Source: Companilactobacillus paralimentarius DSM 13238 = JCM 10415
GTDB lineage: Bacteria > Bacillota > Bacilli > Lactobacillales > Lactobacillaceae
Direction of reading: 5' to 3'
Assembly: GCF_001434985.1 (NCBI RefSeq)
Contig: NZ_AZES01000058.1
Location: 1-35,138, forward strand
DNA: 35,138 bases
This document shows positions 8,100 to 15,740 of the stretch, one piece after another (position 1 is the stretch's first letter; the number at the start of each line of letters is the position of its first letter). The notes under the pieces are model-generated. The model worked only from the letters and a program-made list of their open reading frames with translations. It made no database searches and was not told where the DNA came from. The position numbers and the translations under genes are program-made.

Positions 8100-8122
8100 T
8101 ATATAGTCAAAATATAGTCAAA
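8100..8122 (+). repeat. Left integrase arm-type sites (tandem ATATAGTCAAA)
   Basis: Two head-to-tail copies of ATATAGTCAAA form a 23-base block that is identical at 27488-27510 next to the right end. A third copy lies at 8210-8222. Short direct repeats flanking the core at both ends are the usual arm-binding sites of lambda/Tn916-type integrases. Confidence 0.75.
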
Positions 8123-8148
8123 AAACAAATATACTATCGGGGCGTGTA

Positions 8149-8181
8149 GATCGTTAGTCATTGGACTAGCGGTCTTTTTTT
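8149..8181 (+). terminator. Intrinsic terminator just inside the island
   Basis: GATCGTTAGTC (8149-8159) pairs with GACTAGCGGTC (8164-8174) through 11 bp including two G-T wobbles, with loop ATTG and seven T. No gene except tRNA-Gln lies upstream on this strand, so it probably replaces the tRNA terminator displaced by integration. Confidence 0.8.
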
Positions 8182-8209
8182 GTACTTAGGGATATTATGA
8201 AAATAAAAA

Positions 8210-8222
8210 AATATAGTCAAAA
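8210..8222 (+). repeat. Third left arm-type site
   Basis: A single further copy of the ATATAGTCAAA unit lies about 90 bases inside the left tandem pair, in the same orientation. Confidence 0.6.
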
Positions 8223-8468
8223 CGTTAAAATGAGTATCTAGGACGTGAAACAATTGCTTGTATCGACTGAAATGTATAAGGTAGCTTTTATTTGTAGCAA
8301 AAAAGTAGGATAATTTAAATTATAGGGTAACTTAGCTAATTTACTTTCTAAAGCATCTGAATAAAGTGTAATAGGGCGGGGTAAATGATCATAAATCCCA
8401 CCATTGGGGATATTTTTACAAATTAAAGTTACCTTCCCACTAGAATATACTTGAAAGAGGATGCTATT

Positions 8469-8789
8469 TTGACGAATAAAAGTTTATTTGAATTGATTGA
8501 TGAGGCATATCAAGAGGACTTGTCCAATCAGCCTAAAGAGTACAAAAAAGGATTATTAGAGAGTGCTCAAGAATTAAAAAGTGGTACAAGTGGGTTAGAT
8601 GTTTGTTTAAAAATTTATCAACTTTATCACGATAACTTCATCGTTCCAATGACGTTGCCCAAAAAGAATCGAGTGTTATATCAGTTTGTAAAAGATAAGT
8701 TAAATAATCTGGATCAAAAGACGATGCGAGATGTGAATTTAGGATATGGACTTGGAGCAACTCACTTTACATTTGGTCCGTTGAATTAG
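8469..8789 (+). CDS. Bacteriocin-immunity-like helical protein 1
   Basis: Translation most likely starts at TTG 8469 (106 residues), eight bases after AGAGG; a TTG at 8451 would overlap this site. The protein is small, soluble and helical, with no signal or membrane segment. A helix-rich N-terminal half (LFELIDEAYQEDLSN, KKGLLESAQELKSG) is followed by LKIYQLYHDNFIVPM and a C-terminal GYGLGATHFTFGP. Size, helix pattern and pairing with the next gene suggest a relative of the EntA-type immunity proteins, which are four-helix cytoplasmic proteins protecting against class IIa bacteriocins by engaging the mannose PTS. Similarity is weak by eye. No bacteriocin, leader peptide or export gene is seen nearby. 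Confidence 0.5.
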   Translation: MTNKSLFELIDEAYQEDLSNQPKEYKKGLLESAQELKSGTSGLDVCLKIYQLYHDNFIVPMTLPKKNRVLYQFVKDKLNNLDQKTMRDVNLGYGLGATHFTFGPLN

Positions 8790-8807
8790 AAAAAATGGAG
8801 ATGGAAA

Positions 8808-9137
8808 ATGAACTACAAGGAACAACGAAAAGCTCTAAGTTTATTAATTGATTTTCGACGTGAACTCAATTTAATGAACAACCACAACGAAACGAATCAA
8901 CAAATAGTGGAATCATTGAATGATGGAATATTCAAATTATCGAAAGAAAAATGTCAGGGCTTAGCGTTTGATAACTTGGTTCATGATTTAGTCCAACGGA
9001 TTAGTTTAAAGATTGCTAATGGGGATGTTTCTTTCAATGCAGAAACGAGAAAAGTCTGGTCTGCAATTGTTAATATGAAAAAGGGACCATCTGATAATTC
9101 TTTAGCTTATACACTTTTGAATCTGTTCCATAGATAA
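8808..9137 (+). CDS. Bacteriocin-immunity-like helical protein 2 (EntA-type)
   Basis: This 109-residue protein starts at ATG 8808, 18 bases after the previous stop, behind GGAGATGG. The sequence is helical with an amphipathic core, LVHDLVQRISLKIANGDVSF followed by NAETRKVWSAIVNMKK. This resembles the conserved central/C-terminal helices of enterocin A/mundticin immunity proteins (pattern of a long helix, then a polar D-G-V-S turn, then a final helix). It probably acts in the cytoplasm as a self-protection or immunity-mimicry protein. It forms an operon with the gene before it and ends at the hairpin at 9142-9183. As an orphan without a bacteriocin gene it may protect the host against competitors' bacteriocins (inference). 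Confidence 0.6.
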   Translation: MNYKEQRKALSLLIDFRRELNLMNNHNETNQQIVESLNDGIFKLSKEKCQGLAFDNLVHDLVQRISLKIANGDVSFNAETRKVWSAIVNMKKGPSDNSLAYTLLNLFHR

Positions 9138-9141
9138 ATAA

Positions 9142-9183
9142 AAAGGGCAGTATCACTAACATATGTTAATGATACTGCCCTTT
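9142..9183. terminator. Bidirectional terminator between immunity pair and antiporter
   Basis: Fourteen-base arms AAAGGGCAGTATCA (9142-9155) and their complement (9170-9183) extend through TAAC/GTTA to an ATAT loop. A and T runs flank both sides. It serves the convergent immunity and antiporter genes. Confidence 0.9.
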
Positions 9184-9200
9184 ATTTAAAAGTGAAATTT

Positions 9201-10652
9201 TTAATCTAATTCCATACCTTCACGACGTTGCTCGCGTTTTCGTAACCATGGCATAACGAAGCCTAGTCCAAATAATACGATAACAGTAATGAAGTTTAGT
9301 AGTAATTGATGGTTGAAAGCACCGGTACCGAACTTAGCTTCTTGAGGAATGAATCCTAAAGTAGCACAGATAAAGGTAAAGGCTAGACACCAACCACCGA
9401 CGATTAGAGCACCAGCTTTATTTTTGATAAAAGTGTAATCAGAGTGGAACTTGTCTTGGTGCATTCTCATTGCCACGAAGGCGAAGAAGACCCAACAAGT
9501 CTTATATGGTGAAATAATTCCGTTAATGTTTAGTAACCAATTATAAATTGTATTGATATTTGGCAAAGTACCTGTCAAAAGAAGTAAGAATAAACTCAAA
9601 CCAGTTGTCATTGTGTAACTGTGGATAGGGCGACCATTCTTGTTTTTCTTAGTTAACCACTTAGGCATGAACTTGTCGGCGACATCACCGGCAAAGACAC
9701 GACTTGAAGCATCAAGTAAGACAGCCAATTGAGCCATCATAAAGATTGCTTGAACGACAGCGAAGATATACATCAATAATTTACCTACACCTAAACTAGT
9801 ACCTAATAGTTGGAAAGCGTAGTAAGGTCCGTTCATCTTGAAGTCATGTGGAATATGGTTGGCATTGAAGAACATTGCCAAGGCCAATGTACCAAAGATA
9901 GTTAAGAAACCAGTCATGATAGCAAGAAGCCACATAGCTTTAGGAAATTCATGCTTAGGATCACGCATTTGAACGACGTAAGGTGCAGCTAGTTCAGCAC
10001 CTGACATAGCGAAAATCAATAGTCCGGTAGTTGAGAAGTACTTCAAGCTAAATGATGGTTTGAAAGCTCCCCAGTTAAATGGTTGTGTAGCAATATGATG
10101 ACCATGTAGGACGGCGTAACCTGCTAGAAGAACAAAGAGGAACGACATGATGAACATGGCACCTCCACCGATAAGTGAAAGGATTTCTAATGAATTCTTG
10201 ATAACATTTTCTAATAAGATGAAAAGTAAAATGATGATAAAAGTTAAAATACCGAACCAGAAAGTCGACATTCTTTTGTCCAAAGTATTGTTACCCAAAA
10301 ACATCCAACTGAATGAAACGATAACTGAGTTAGAAACGTCCACGATGTAAGGGACACTTTGAACCCAATACATCCATGAAGTCCAATAACCCAGGGTGTC
10401 GTTACTACTGTGACGAACCCAAGAAGCAAGCCCTCCGGCTTGATTGTCAAAAGTTAAACTCATTTGACTAGAAATTAAAGCATAAGGAATGACGTAGGCA
10501 AAAAGTAAGAAGATCCATGAGATAACCACGGATAATCCTTGGTTTTGAAAAGGATAGAAGATATTTTCAAAACTAATGATAGTAACGAAGTCGATCAAGG
10601 CAATGACCGGCCAACTTAGATAATGATTTTTATTTGGTTCTAATGTTTCCAA
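9201..10652 (-). CDS. APC-superfamily amino acid antiporter, probable ornithine/putrescine exchanger
   Basis: The start is a TTG at 10652, eight bases after GGGGGA, giving 483 residues with about 12 hydrophobic spans. The fold is of the amino acid/polyamine/organocation family. The N-terminal IDFVTIISFENIFYPFQNQG, the GLLIFAMSGAELAAPYVVQM helix (near residue 210) and QLAVLLDASSRVFAGDVADKFMPKW (near 307) recall the glutamate:GABA and decarboxylase-linked antiporters. Its divergent neighbour encodes ornithine decarboxylase, so import of ornithine in exchange for putrescine is the likely job: a proton-consuming, membrane-energising cycle giving acid resistance. The substrate is inferred from context; lysine/cadaverine is an alternative. 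Confidence 0.8.
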   Translation of the reverse strand: METLEPNKNHYLSWPVIALIDFVTIISFENIFYPFQNQGLSVVISWIFLLFAYVIPYALISSQMSLTFDNQAGGLASWVRHSSNDTLGYWTSWMYWVQSVPYIVDVSNSVIVSFSWMFLGNNTLDKRMSTFWFGILTFIIILLFILLENVIKNSLEILSLIGGGAMFIMSFLFVLLAGYAVLHGHHIATQPFNWGAFKPSFSLKYFSTTGLLIFAMSGAELAAPYVVQMRDPKHEFPKAMWLLAIMTGFLTIFGTLALAMFFNANHIPHDFKMNGPYYAFQLLGTSLGVGKLLMYIFAVVQAIFMMAQLAVLLDASSRVFAGDVADKFMPKWLTKKNKNGRPIHSYTMTTGLSLFLLLLTGTLPNINTIYNWLLNINGIISPYKTCWVFFAFVAMRMHQDKFHSDYTFIKNKAGALIVGGWCLAFTFICATLGFIPQEAKFGTGAFNHQLLLNFITVIVLFGLGFVMPWLRKREQRREGMELD

Positions 10653-10899
10653 TTTTATTTTCCCCCGAATTGTCTAAAAGTCTTGTTATAGAAGGCTTTA
10701 GAACTTAGGCGGCTTCAGTGTAAGCAGAGAACTATTCATTTTCACTTGTTTATACCCTCGATACGTATATATAATCAATGCTGTAATATTTTTTCATAAT
10801 TAATATTGCGAAAATATAAAAGATATCCTCAAACAATTTTAGGGATTTATATATCATTTGCAATAGTTTTTATGAAAAAGTTAAAAAATAGGGGGAAAT
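10653..10899. promoter_or_regulatory. Divergent control region of antiporter and decarboxylase
   Basis: On the minus strand TTGATT and TATAAA with 18-base spacing form a plausible antiporter promoter (about 10752-10781). On the plus strand TTGCAA followed 17 bases later by TTAAAA is a weak candidate for the decarboxylase. Both genes have unusually G-rich ribosome sites (GGGGGA). The region is AT-rich, with no clear operator. Confidence 0.4.
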
Positions 10900-12987
10900 A
10901 TGAATTTTCTGAAAATTGCCATTGGCGATGATGTGAAAATGAGTGGATCATCTAACTGGGAAACAGTTCCATTTACAGCTAAGAGTGATCTTGCCGAATT
11001 AGCAGCCATCGTCTTAAACGAACATGATGCAACAGCCATCAAAATAGCTGAAAATCTACAAGAAACATCAGGTCTTGGCATCCCTATTATCAAAACAAAT
11101 TCTACTGCCGATGTGACTTCTGAAGCAATTGATTCTGCCAATAAATATCAAGAAAAAATGGTTCCAGGTTTTTTGACTGATTTGGTTAATTTTGCAGAAG
11201 ATCGACCAATTAGTTTTACTACTCCAGGGCACCACAACGGTCAGTACTACGAAAAACATCCAGCAGGAGTAGTCTTTAACCGTTTCTTTGGAAAGAATCT
11301 GATGTTTGCGGATACTAGCGATACAGTTGATGAATTAGGCGATACCATGACCCATGGTGGTACACCTTTGACCGCTGAGCAAAAGGCTGCTGAAACATAC
11401 AATGCTGATAAAGTTTACTTCTGTACAAACGGAACTACTAGTTCCAATTCAATCTGTGCCAGTGCTTTGTTATCAAAAGATGACTTAGTTCTCTTTGACC
11501 GTAATAATCATAAGTCACTTTATAATAGTGCTTTAGTAATGAGTGGAGCGAAACCGGTTTACATTCCGACTGACAGAAATCCTTTAGGATTAATTGGCGA
11601 AATGAATCCTGAAGCACTAGATGAAACTAATATTCGAGCTGAAATAGCCAAAATTGACCCTGAGAAGGCGAAAGATAAGCGTCCATTTAGATTAGCTATC
11701 CTACAATTAGAAACGTATGATGGGGTCTTTTATGACGCTCAATGGATCATTAATAAGATTGGTAAACTTTGTGATTATATATTATTCGATTGTGCTTGGG
11801 GTGGATTTGAGCAATTCGTACCAATCATGAAACATTTATCGCCATTGTCATTAGAGTATGGACCAGAAGATCCTGGTATTTTAGTGACACAATCGTTACA
11901 TAAACAACAAGCTGGACTAGCTCAAACTTCACAGATTCTAAAAAAAGATGCTCATATAAAAGGACAAGCCCGTTACGTTGATCATAAGCATTTTAATAAT
12001 GCGTATTTGAAATTCGTTACCTCAAGTTATTCTTATCCTATCTATGCCTCATTAACAGTTAATGCTTATCTGACTGCCGGTCAAGGTAACAAGAATTGGT
12101 GGGATGATACTTTGAGAATGGGAATTGAATGGCGTAAACAGTTATTAAAGAAGTTAAAATTGTTTAGACCATTAGTTCCCGATAATTATGCCGAAATCAG
12201 TACGGATGAATTAGCTACCAATAGTAAGTATTGGGAGTTGAATCCGCAAGATAATTGGCATGGATTTAATGAAATAGCTCAAGGACAAGCAATGATTGAT
12301 CCACTAAAAATAACCGTTATAACGCCTGGAATTGATGTAAGAAATGCTAAATATCAAGCAAATGGAATCCCCGGGCCAGTCGTGGCGGAATTTTTAATGG
12401 AAAAAAGAATTATTCGAGCAAAAGATGATTTGAATTCACTTTTGTTCCTATTAACACCAGGCGATACTAAGGAAGAATTAGATACTTTGTTAAATGCTTT
12501 CTTAGAATTTGAACAATTCTATTTTGAAGATGCACCATTAACTAAAGTTTTGCCCAAGCTAGCTCAATTTTATCCAGAACGTTATCAAGGTTATACATTG
12601 AAACAATTATGCCAAGAAATGCACGAGTATTATCGCCAGAATAAGACCTTTACCTTACAAAAAGAATTATTTGCTAAACCAGATATGCAAAGTTATACAA
12701 TGACGCCAGAAAATGCAGATCAATTGTTCATGAAAAATCAAAGTGAACTAGTTGATTTAAAGGACATTAAGGGGCGTATAGCGGTAGAAGGTGCATTGCC
12801 ATATCCACCTGGAGTATTCATCGTTGCTCCTGGAGAAAAGTGGGGCGATATTGACCAGAAGTATTTTGAAGTTCTAGTTGGCGCAATCGAGAGGTTTCCA
12901 GGATTTGTACCAGAAATTCAAGGTGTTTATTGGAATAAGAATGCAGACGGCACTATCTCCGTTCAAGCAGAGGTGTTAAAGAAATAA
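10900..12987 (+). CDS. Inducible ornithine decarboxylase (PLP, prokaryotic fold type I)
   Basis: This 695-residue enzyme converts ornithine to putrescine and CO2, consuming a cytoplasmic proton. It shows the large bacterial decarboxylase architecture. An N-terminal flavodoxin-like wing (1-85) precedes the PLP core with FTTPGHHNG (106-114), GDTMTHGG, LFDCAWGGFEQF (D297) and SLHKQQAGLAQTSQI with PLP lysine K335. The C-terminal domain ends in EGALPYPPGVFIVAPGEKW. The HKQQAG...TSQI lysine motif matches the ornithine decarboxylase of Lactobacillus 30a as I recall it, rather than lysine or arginine enzymes. Length is close to the 730 residues of that enzyme. GGGGGAAAT precedes the ATG. It is divergent from the antiporter. 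Lysine specificity is less likely but not excluded. It lies inside the island. Confidence 0.88.
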   Translation: MNFLKIAIGDDVKMSGSSNWETVPFTAKSDLAELAAIVLNEHDATAIKIAENLQETSGLGIPIIKTNSTADVTSEAIDSANKYQEKMVPGFLTDLVNFAEDRPISFTTPGHHNGQYYEKHPAGVVFNRFFGKNLMFADTSDTVDELGDTMTHGGTPLTAEQKAAETYNADKVYFCTNGTTSSNSICASALLSKDDLVLFDRNNHKSLYNSALVMSGAKPVYIPTDRNPLGLIGEMNPEALDETNIRAEIAKIDPEKAKDKRPFRLAILQLETYDGVFYDAQWIINKIGKLCDYILFDCAWGGFEQFVPIMKHLSPLSLEYGPEDPGILVTQSLHKQQAGLAQTSQILKKDAHIKGQARYVDHKHFNNAYLKFVTSSYSYPIYASLTVNAYLTAGQGNKNWWDDTLRMGIEWRKQLLKKLKLFRPLVPDNYAEISTDELATNSKYWELNPQDNWHGFNEIAQGQAMIDPLKITVITPGIDVRNAKYQANGIPGPVVAEFLMEKRIIRAKDDLNSLLFLLTPGDTKEELDTLLNAFLEFEQFYFEDAPLTKVLPKLAQFYPERYQGYTLKQLCQEMHEYYRQNKTFTLQKELFAKPDMQSYTMTPENADQLFMKNQSELVDLKDIKGRIAVEGALPYPPGVFIVAPGEKWGDIDQKYFEVLVGAIERFPGFVPEIQGVYWNKNADGTISVQAEVLKK

Positions 12988-13098
12988 TTTTTTAAACCTA
13001 GATTGTTATCGGATTTAATGAGTTAATTTAAATAGAAACAAATTTAATAATTCAAATTAAAAGTAAAATAAAATATTACGAATACACTAGTCCGGAAA

Positions 13099-13204
13099 AA
13101 CAAAGAAAATGGGCTCAGTAGTAGAAGGCCGAGATTTGAAACAATTGTGAACTTCAATTGGTTCAAATTCGTGCCCACTGCGTTCCAGCCCAATTTTCTT
13201 TGTT
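13099..13204. repeat. Nested palindromic element, possible structured RNA or dispersed repeat
   Basis: Outer arms ACAAAGAAAATGGGCT (13100-13115) and its complement (13187-13203, one extra base) enclose a CAGT/ACTG pair. An inner 13-bp stem, ATTTGAAACAATT (13134-13146) with AATTGGTTCAAAT (13156-13168), has one mismatch and loop GTGAACTTC. The whole folds as a long hairpin on either strand. No T run follows, so it is not a simple terminator. It may be an intergenic palindrome family found in lactobacilli or a leader of the downstream enzyme gene. Confidence 0.6.
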
Positions 13205-13244
13205 GTGGAGGACGGCAGTCTAAAGGCAAAAAAGGAGTTTATTT

Positions 13245-14510
13245 ATGTCATTATCATGGACAGATGATTTACCAGAAGATTTAAAAACAAAAGTTGCTGA
13301 AGTAGAAAAACTAATTCAACCACGTTTAGAAGAAATTGATCAACAAGTTCTTTATAACCAACAACGTGTCTTGAACTTGTTTAGAAAACATCGAGTAGGT
13401 GAGGAAGACTTAGTACCATCAACCGGCTATGGTTATGATGATATCGGTCGTGATAAGATCGAAGCCATTTACGCCGACTACTTTAAGGTAGATGATGCTT
13501 TAGTTCGTCCTCAATTTGCTTCAGGTACACATGCAATTTCGACAGCTCTATTCAGTATGCTGCGTCCTGGAAATACACTTTATTATTTAACTGGAACACC
13601 ATACGATACAATTCAAGAAGTTATTGGTTTAGCTGGTAATAAGCGTGGCAATATGAAGGAGTATGGCATTAACTTTTCTACAACGGAATTATTAGATGAT
13701 GGTTCAGTTGATTATGAGAACGCGGAAAAAGCATTGAAAGCTGACGATAACATCAAAGTAGTTGCTATCCAACGTTCAAGAGGTTACGCAGTTCGTGACA
13801 GTTTTACAGTTGATAAGATTGCCAAAATGATCAAATTCGTTAAATCAATTCGCCCTGACGTTAATGTTTTTATTGATAATTGTTATGGTGAATTTTCTGA
13901 AAAAGAAGAGCCTACTTTCTATGGTGCTGATATTATGGCAGGATCTTTGTATAAGAACGCTGGTGCTGGAATTGTTAAGAGTGGTGCCTATATTGTTGGA
14001 CGAGAAGATCTAGTTGATGGTGCTGGCTCACGTTTGACAGTTCCTGGTGCTGGTAAAGGTGAAGGAGCTACTTGGGGTTACTTGCGTGACTTTTATCAAG
14101 GATTTTTCATGGCAGCACACACGACAGGTGAGGCTCTAAAGGGTATGGTCTTTACCTCAGCTCTTTGTGAAGAAATGGGAATGAATGTTTCACCAAAATG
14201 GGACGCACCAAGAACCGATATTGTTCAAACAGTTTCCTTTGGTGATCCTGAACCTATGGTTAAATTCTGTGCTGCTATTCAACATTATTCACCAATGAAT
14301 TCATTCGTTGATCCAATTCCTAGTCATCAAGATGGCTATGAAGATGATGTCGTTATGGCATCAGGTAGTTTCGTCGAGGGTTCAACGATTGAACTGTCAT
14401 CAGATGGTCCTATTAGACCGCCATATTCACTATATATTCAAGGTGGTTTGTCATATGCGCATGTTCAAATTGCGATTACACAAGCTGTTAATGAAACATT
14501 TTATAAATAA
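13245..14510 (+). CDS. PLP-dependent methionine gamma-lyase-family enzyme (aluminium-resistance/YnbB type)
   Basis: This 421-residue fold-type I PLP enzyme begins after AAGGAG. Visible motifs are ASGTHAISTALFSMLRPGN (residues 92-110, cofactor-phosphate region), YYLTGTPYDT (113-122), VFIDNCYGEFSE with D211, and SLYKNAGAGI with PLP lysine K237. These match the PF06838 'aluminium resistance' family, annotated as methionine gamma-lyase-family proteins and usually about 410-425 residues long. The reaction is probably C-S or C-gamma bond cleavage of a sulphur amino acid, but substrates are poorly established. In many Firmicutes this gene sits next to glnR-glnA; here it is separated from them inside the island, behind a large palindromic element. 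Confidence 0.85.
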   Translation: MSLSWTDDLPEDLKTKVAEVEKLIQPRLEEIDQQVLYNQQRVLNLFRKHRVGEEDLVPSTGYGYDDIGRDKIEAIYADYFKVDDALVRPQFASGTHAISTALFSMLRPGNTLYYLTGTPYDTIQEVIGLAGNKRGNMKEYGINFSTTELLDDGSVDYENAEKALKADDNIKVVAIQRSRGYAVRDSFTVDKIAKMIKFVKSIRPDVNVFIDNCYGEFSEKEEPTFYGADIMAGSLYKNAGAGIVKSGAYIVGREDLVDGAGSRLTVPGAGKGEGATWGYLRDFYQGFFMAAHTTGEALKGMVFTSALCEEMGMNVSPKWDAPRTDIVQTVSFGDPEPMVKFCAAIQHYSPMNSFVDPIPSHQDGYEDDVVMASGSFVEGSTIELSSDGPIRPPYSLYIQGGLSYAHVQIAITQAVNETFYK

Positions 14511-15110
14511 ATCTATAGAAATGGTATCTTAAATTATTAAATAAGGCGGTGGTTAAACTTCATAAAATTATATTTAGAATTTTAATTAATAGAATTTAGC
14601 GTATAAAAAATAGGTTGTACGTTCAAGTGATTATTTATAATCTAAGCCCCGTTAATATACAAGGGGTATAGTGTGTGTAATCGTTGGTATGATAAGTGAA
14701 CTAAGTCATACACGGCGTGTGTCAACGTCCTAAATTCCATTAAAATTACTAATTCAATTGATTATATAAAACTAACAAAACTTATTTTAAATCATGCAAA
14801 AATAGACTAATTTATAGCAACTTAATAAGGTTTTATAGCTCTTATCGATTAATGAATACAACTCTTAGTTGTCTTAGTATCAATGATTAATACATTCTAA
14901 TGATGTTTATGTAATGGTACTTATACGTTTAAAGGTACTAAAAGTTTAATTTCCGGACTTTTTTTAAAGCTCATGCCCACTATGCGAGCTGTCGCCCAGC
15001 AGACACTAGGCGGGGGGCTATAAAGAAATAGAGAGCATACAATTAAGCACACACTCTATTAGATCGTATCTATTCTATTTTGATGTTAATAAATTTGTAT
15101 ATGATAACTG
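14511..15110. other. AT-rich non-coding stretch with hairpins and a G-rich motif
   Basis: No credible gene is visible in these 600 bases. Features are a CCCC/GGGG hairpin (14647-14666), an ACACGGCGTGT palindrome near 14712, and a GC-rich block around 14971-15021 that includes TAGGCGGGGGGCTAT (15007-15021). That last motif resembles one at 20046-20061. The stretch separates the PLP enzyme from transposase relics. Confidence 0.5.
15007..15021 (+). repeat. G-rich motif copy A
   Basis: TAGGCGGGGGGCTAT resembles TAGGGGGCGGGGCTAT at 20046-20061. Such G-rich tracts are conspicuous in this AT-rich sequence. The function is unknown; a packaging-type site is one possibility. Confidence 0.4.
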
Positions 15111-15314
15111 TTAATTTTTTTCCTTTAATCGTTTCATGAATTCTTCATATGATTCTGTATGTAATTCAAACTTAGCACGTTCGTAACCCAAAAACTCTGC
15201 CAATTGGGTTTGAAGAAGCTGGTTAATCGCAATTTAGAGGTGGTGACGAAAAACTTCGTCCAAATCTTGCTTTTGGGCTAGTGCAGCGATAATTTCTGTG
15301 GTAAGTTCATTCAT
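15111..15314 (-). pseudogene. IS256-family transposase N-terminal remnant
   Basis: From ATG 15314 (GGAGG upstream) the minus strand reads MNELTTEIIAALAQKQDLDE, then VFRHHL, an in-frame TAA, then IAINQLLQTQLAEFLGYER. This is the start of an IS256-family transposase with a nonsense mutation at codon 27. After GYER the reading continues as AKFELHTESYEEFMKRLKEK before another stop, which does not look like the expected IS256 continuation, so a deletion or fusion joined unrelated sequence. Only about 46 of roughly 390 expected codons remain. It cannot make active transposase and marks a rearranged junction between metabolic and defence cargo. Confidence 0.75.
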
Positions 15315-15508
15315 GGGGAATGCCTCCTGTGATGTTTTCTGTGGTTACTAAATATCATAAGGGAAGGCATTCCCTATTTCTATACAATTCATAAATCTTT
15401 TATGCATTTGGTAGATTGTAAAATTAATCCGAACGCTGTTCGGACAAAAAAGATCAGCTTCCTTTAAAATGGTGTTTACCACAAACCCATCTTTTAGGAG
15501 CTGATCTT

Positions 15509-15664
15509 TTGTCTAGTTTAACCTATTCCGAACGAATTAAAATCGAAACCTTTTGTGAACTAGGGCTGTCCAATATCCAAATGGGCGTTCGGCTGAACCG
15601 ATCACCGTCAACAATTTCTTATGAATTATCTCGATGTCAACCTTATCAGGCTGAATTAGCATAA
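15509..15664 (+). pseudogene. IS30-family transposase N-terminal remnant
   Basis: Starting at TTG 15509 behind GGAG, the frame reads (M)SSLTYSERIKIETFCELG, then LSNIQMGVRLNRSPSTISYE, LSRCQPYQAELA and a TAA. This is the N-terminal helix-turn-helix of an IS30-family transposase (NRSPSTISYEL is the recognition helix). A GATCAGCT/AGCTGATC inverted repeat lies just before it (about 15453-15507), probably part of the IS control region. The catalytic DDE domain is absent; a further 30 codons after the stop do not restore it. It is a dead fragment. Confidence 0.75.
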
Positions 15665-15740
15665 AGCAGGTGTCAAAAGAAGCGAAATCAACGACACTTT
15701 CTCGTTGATAGGGAAAGTGTCTCGAGAGAGCCGGAACGGC

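Noticed and set aside
8198-8442. Three 13-14 codon ATG frames before the immunity-like genes that might be bacteriocin peptides
   Set aside because: They are too short, lack a double-glycine leader or clear ribosome sites, and the first overlaps an integrase arm repeat.
13099-13204. T-box or SAM riboswitch upstream of the PLP enzyme
   Set aside because: No T-box sequence, specifier architecture, S-box core or antiterminator/terminator pair is recognisable.
9201-14510. Reading the ornithine decarboxylase and neighbours as ordinary chromosome left of a smaller prophage remnant
   Set aside because: The att core and the integrase arm repeats lie at 7989-8222, left of these genes, so the simplest reading places them inside the element.
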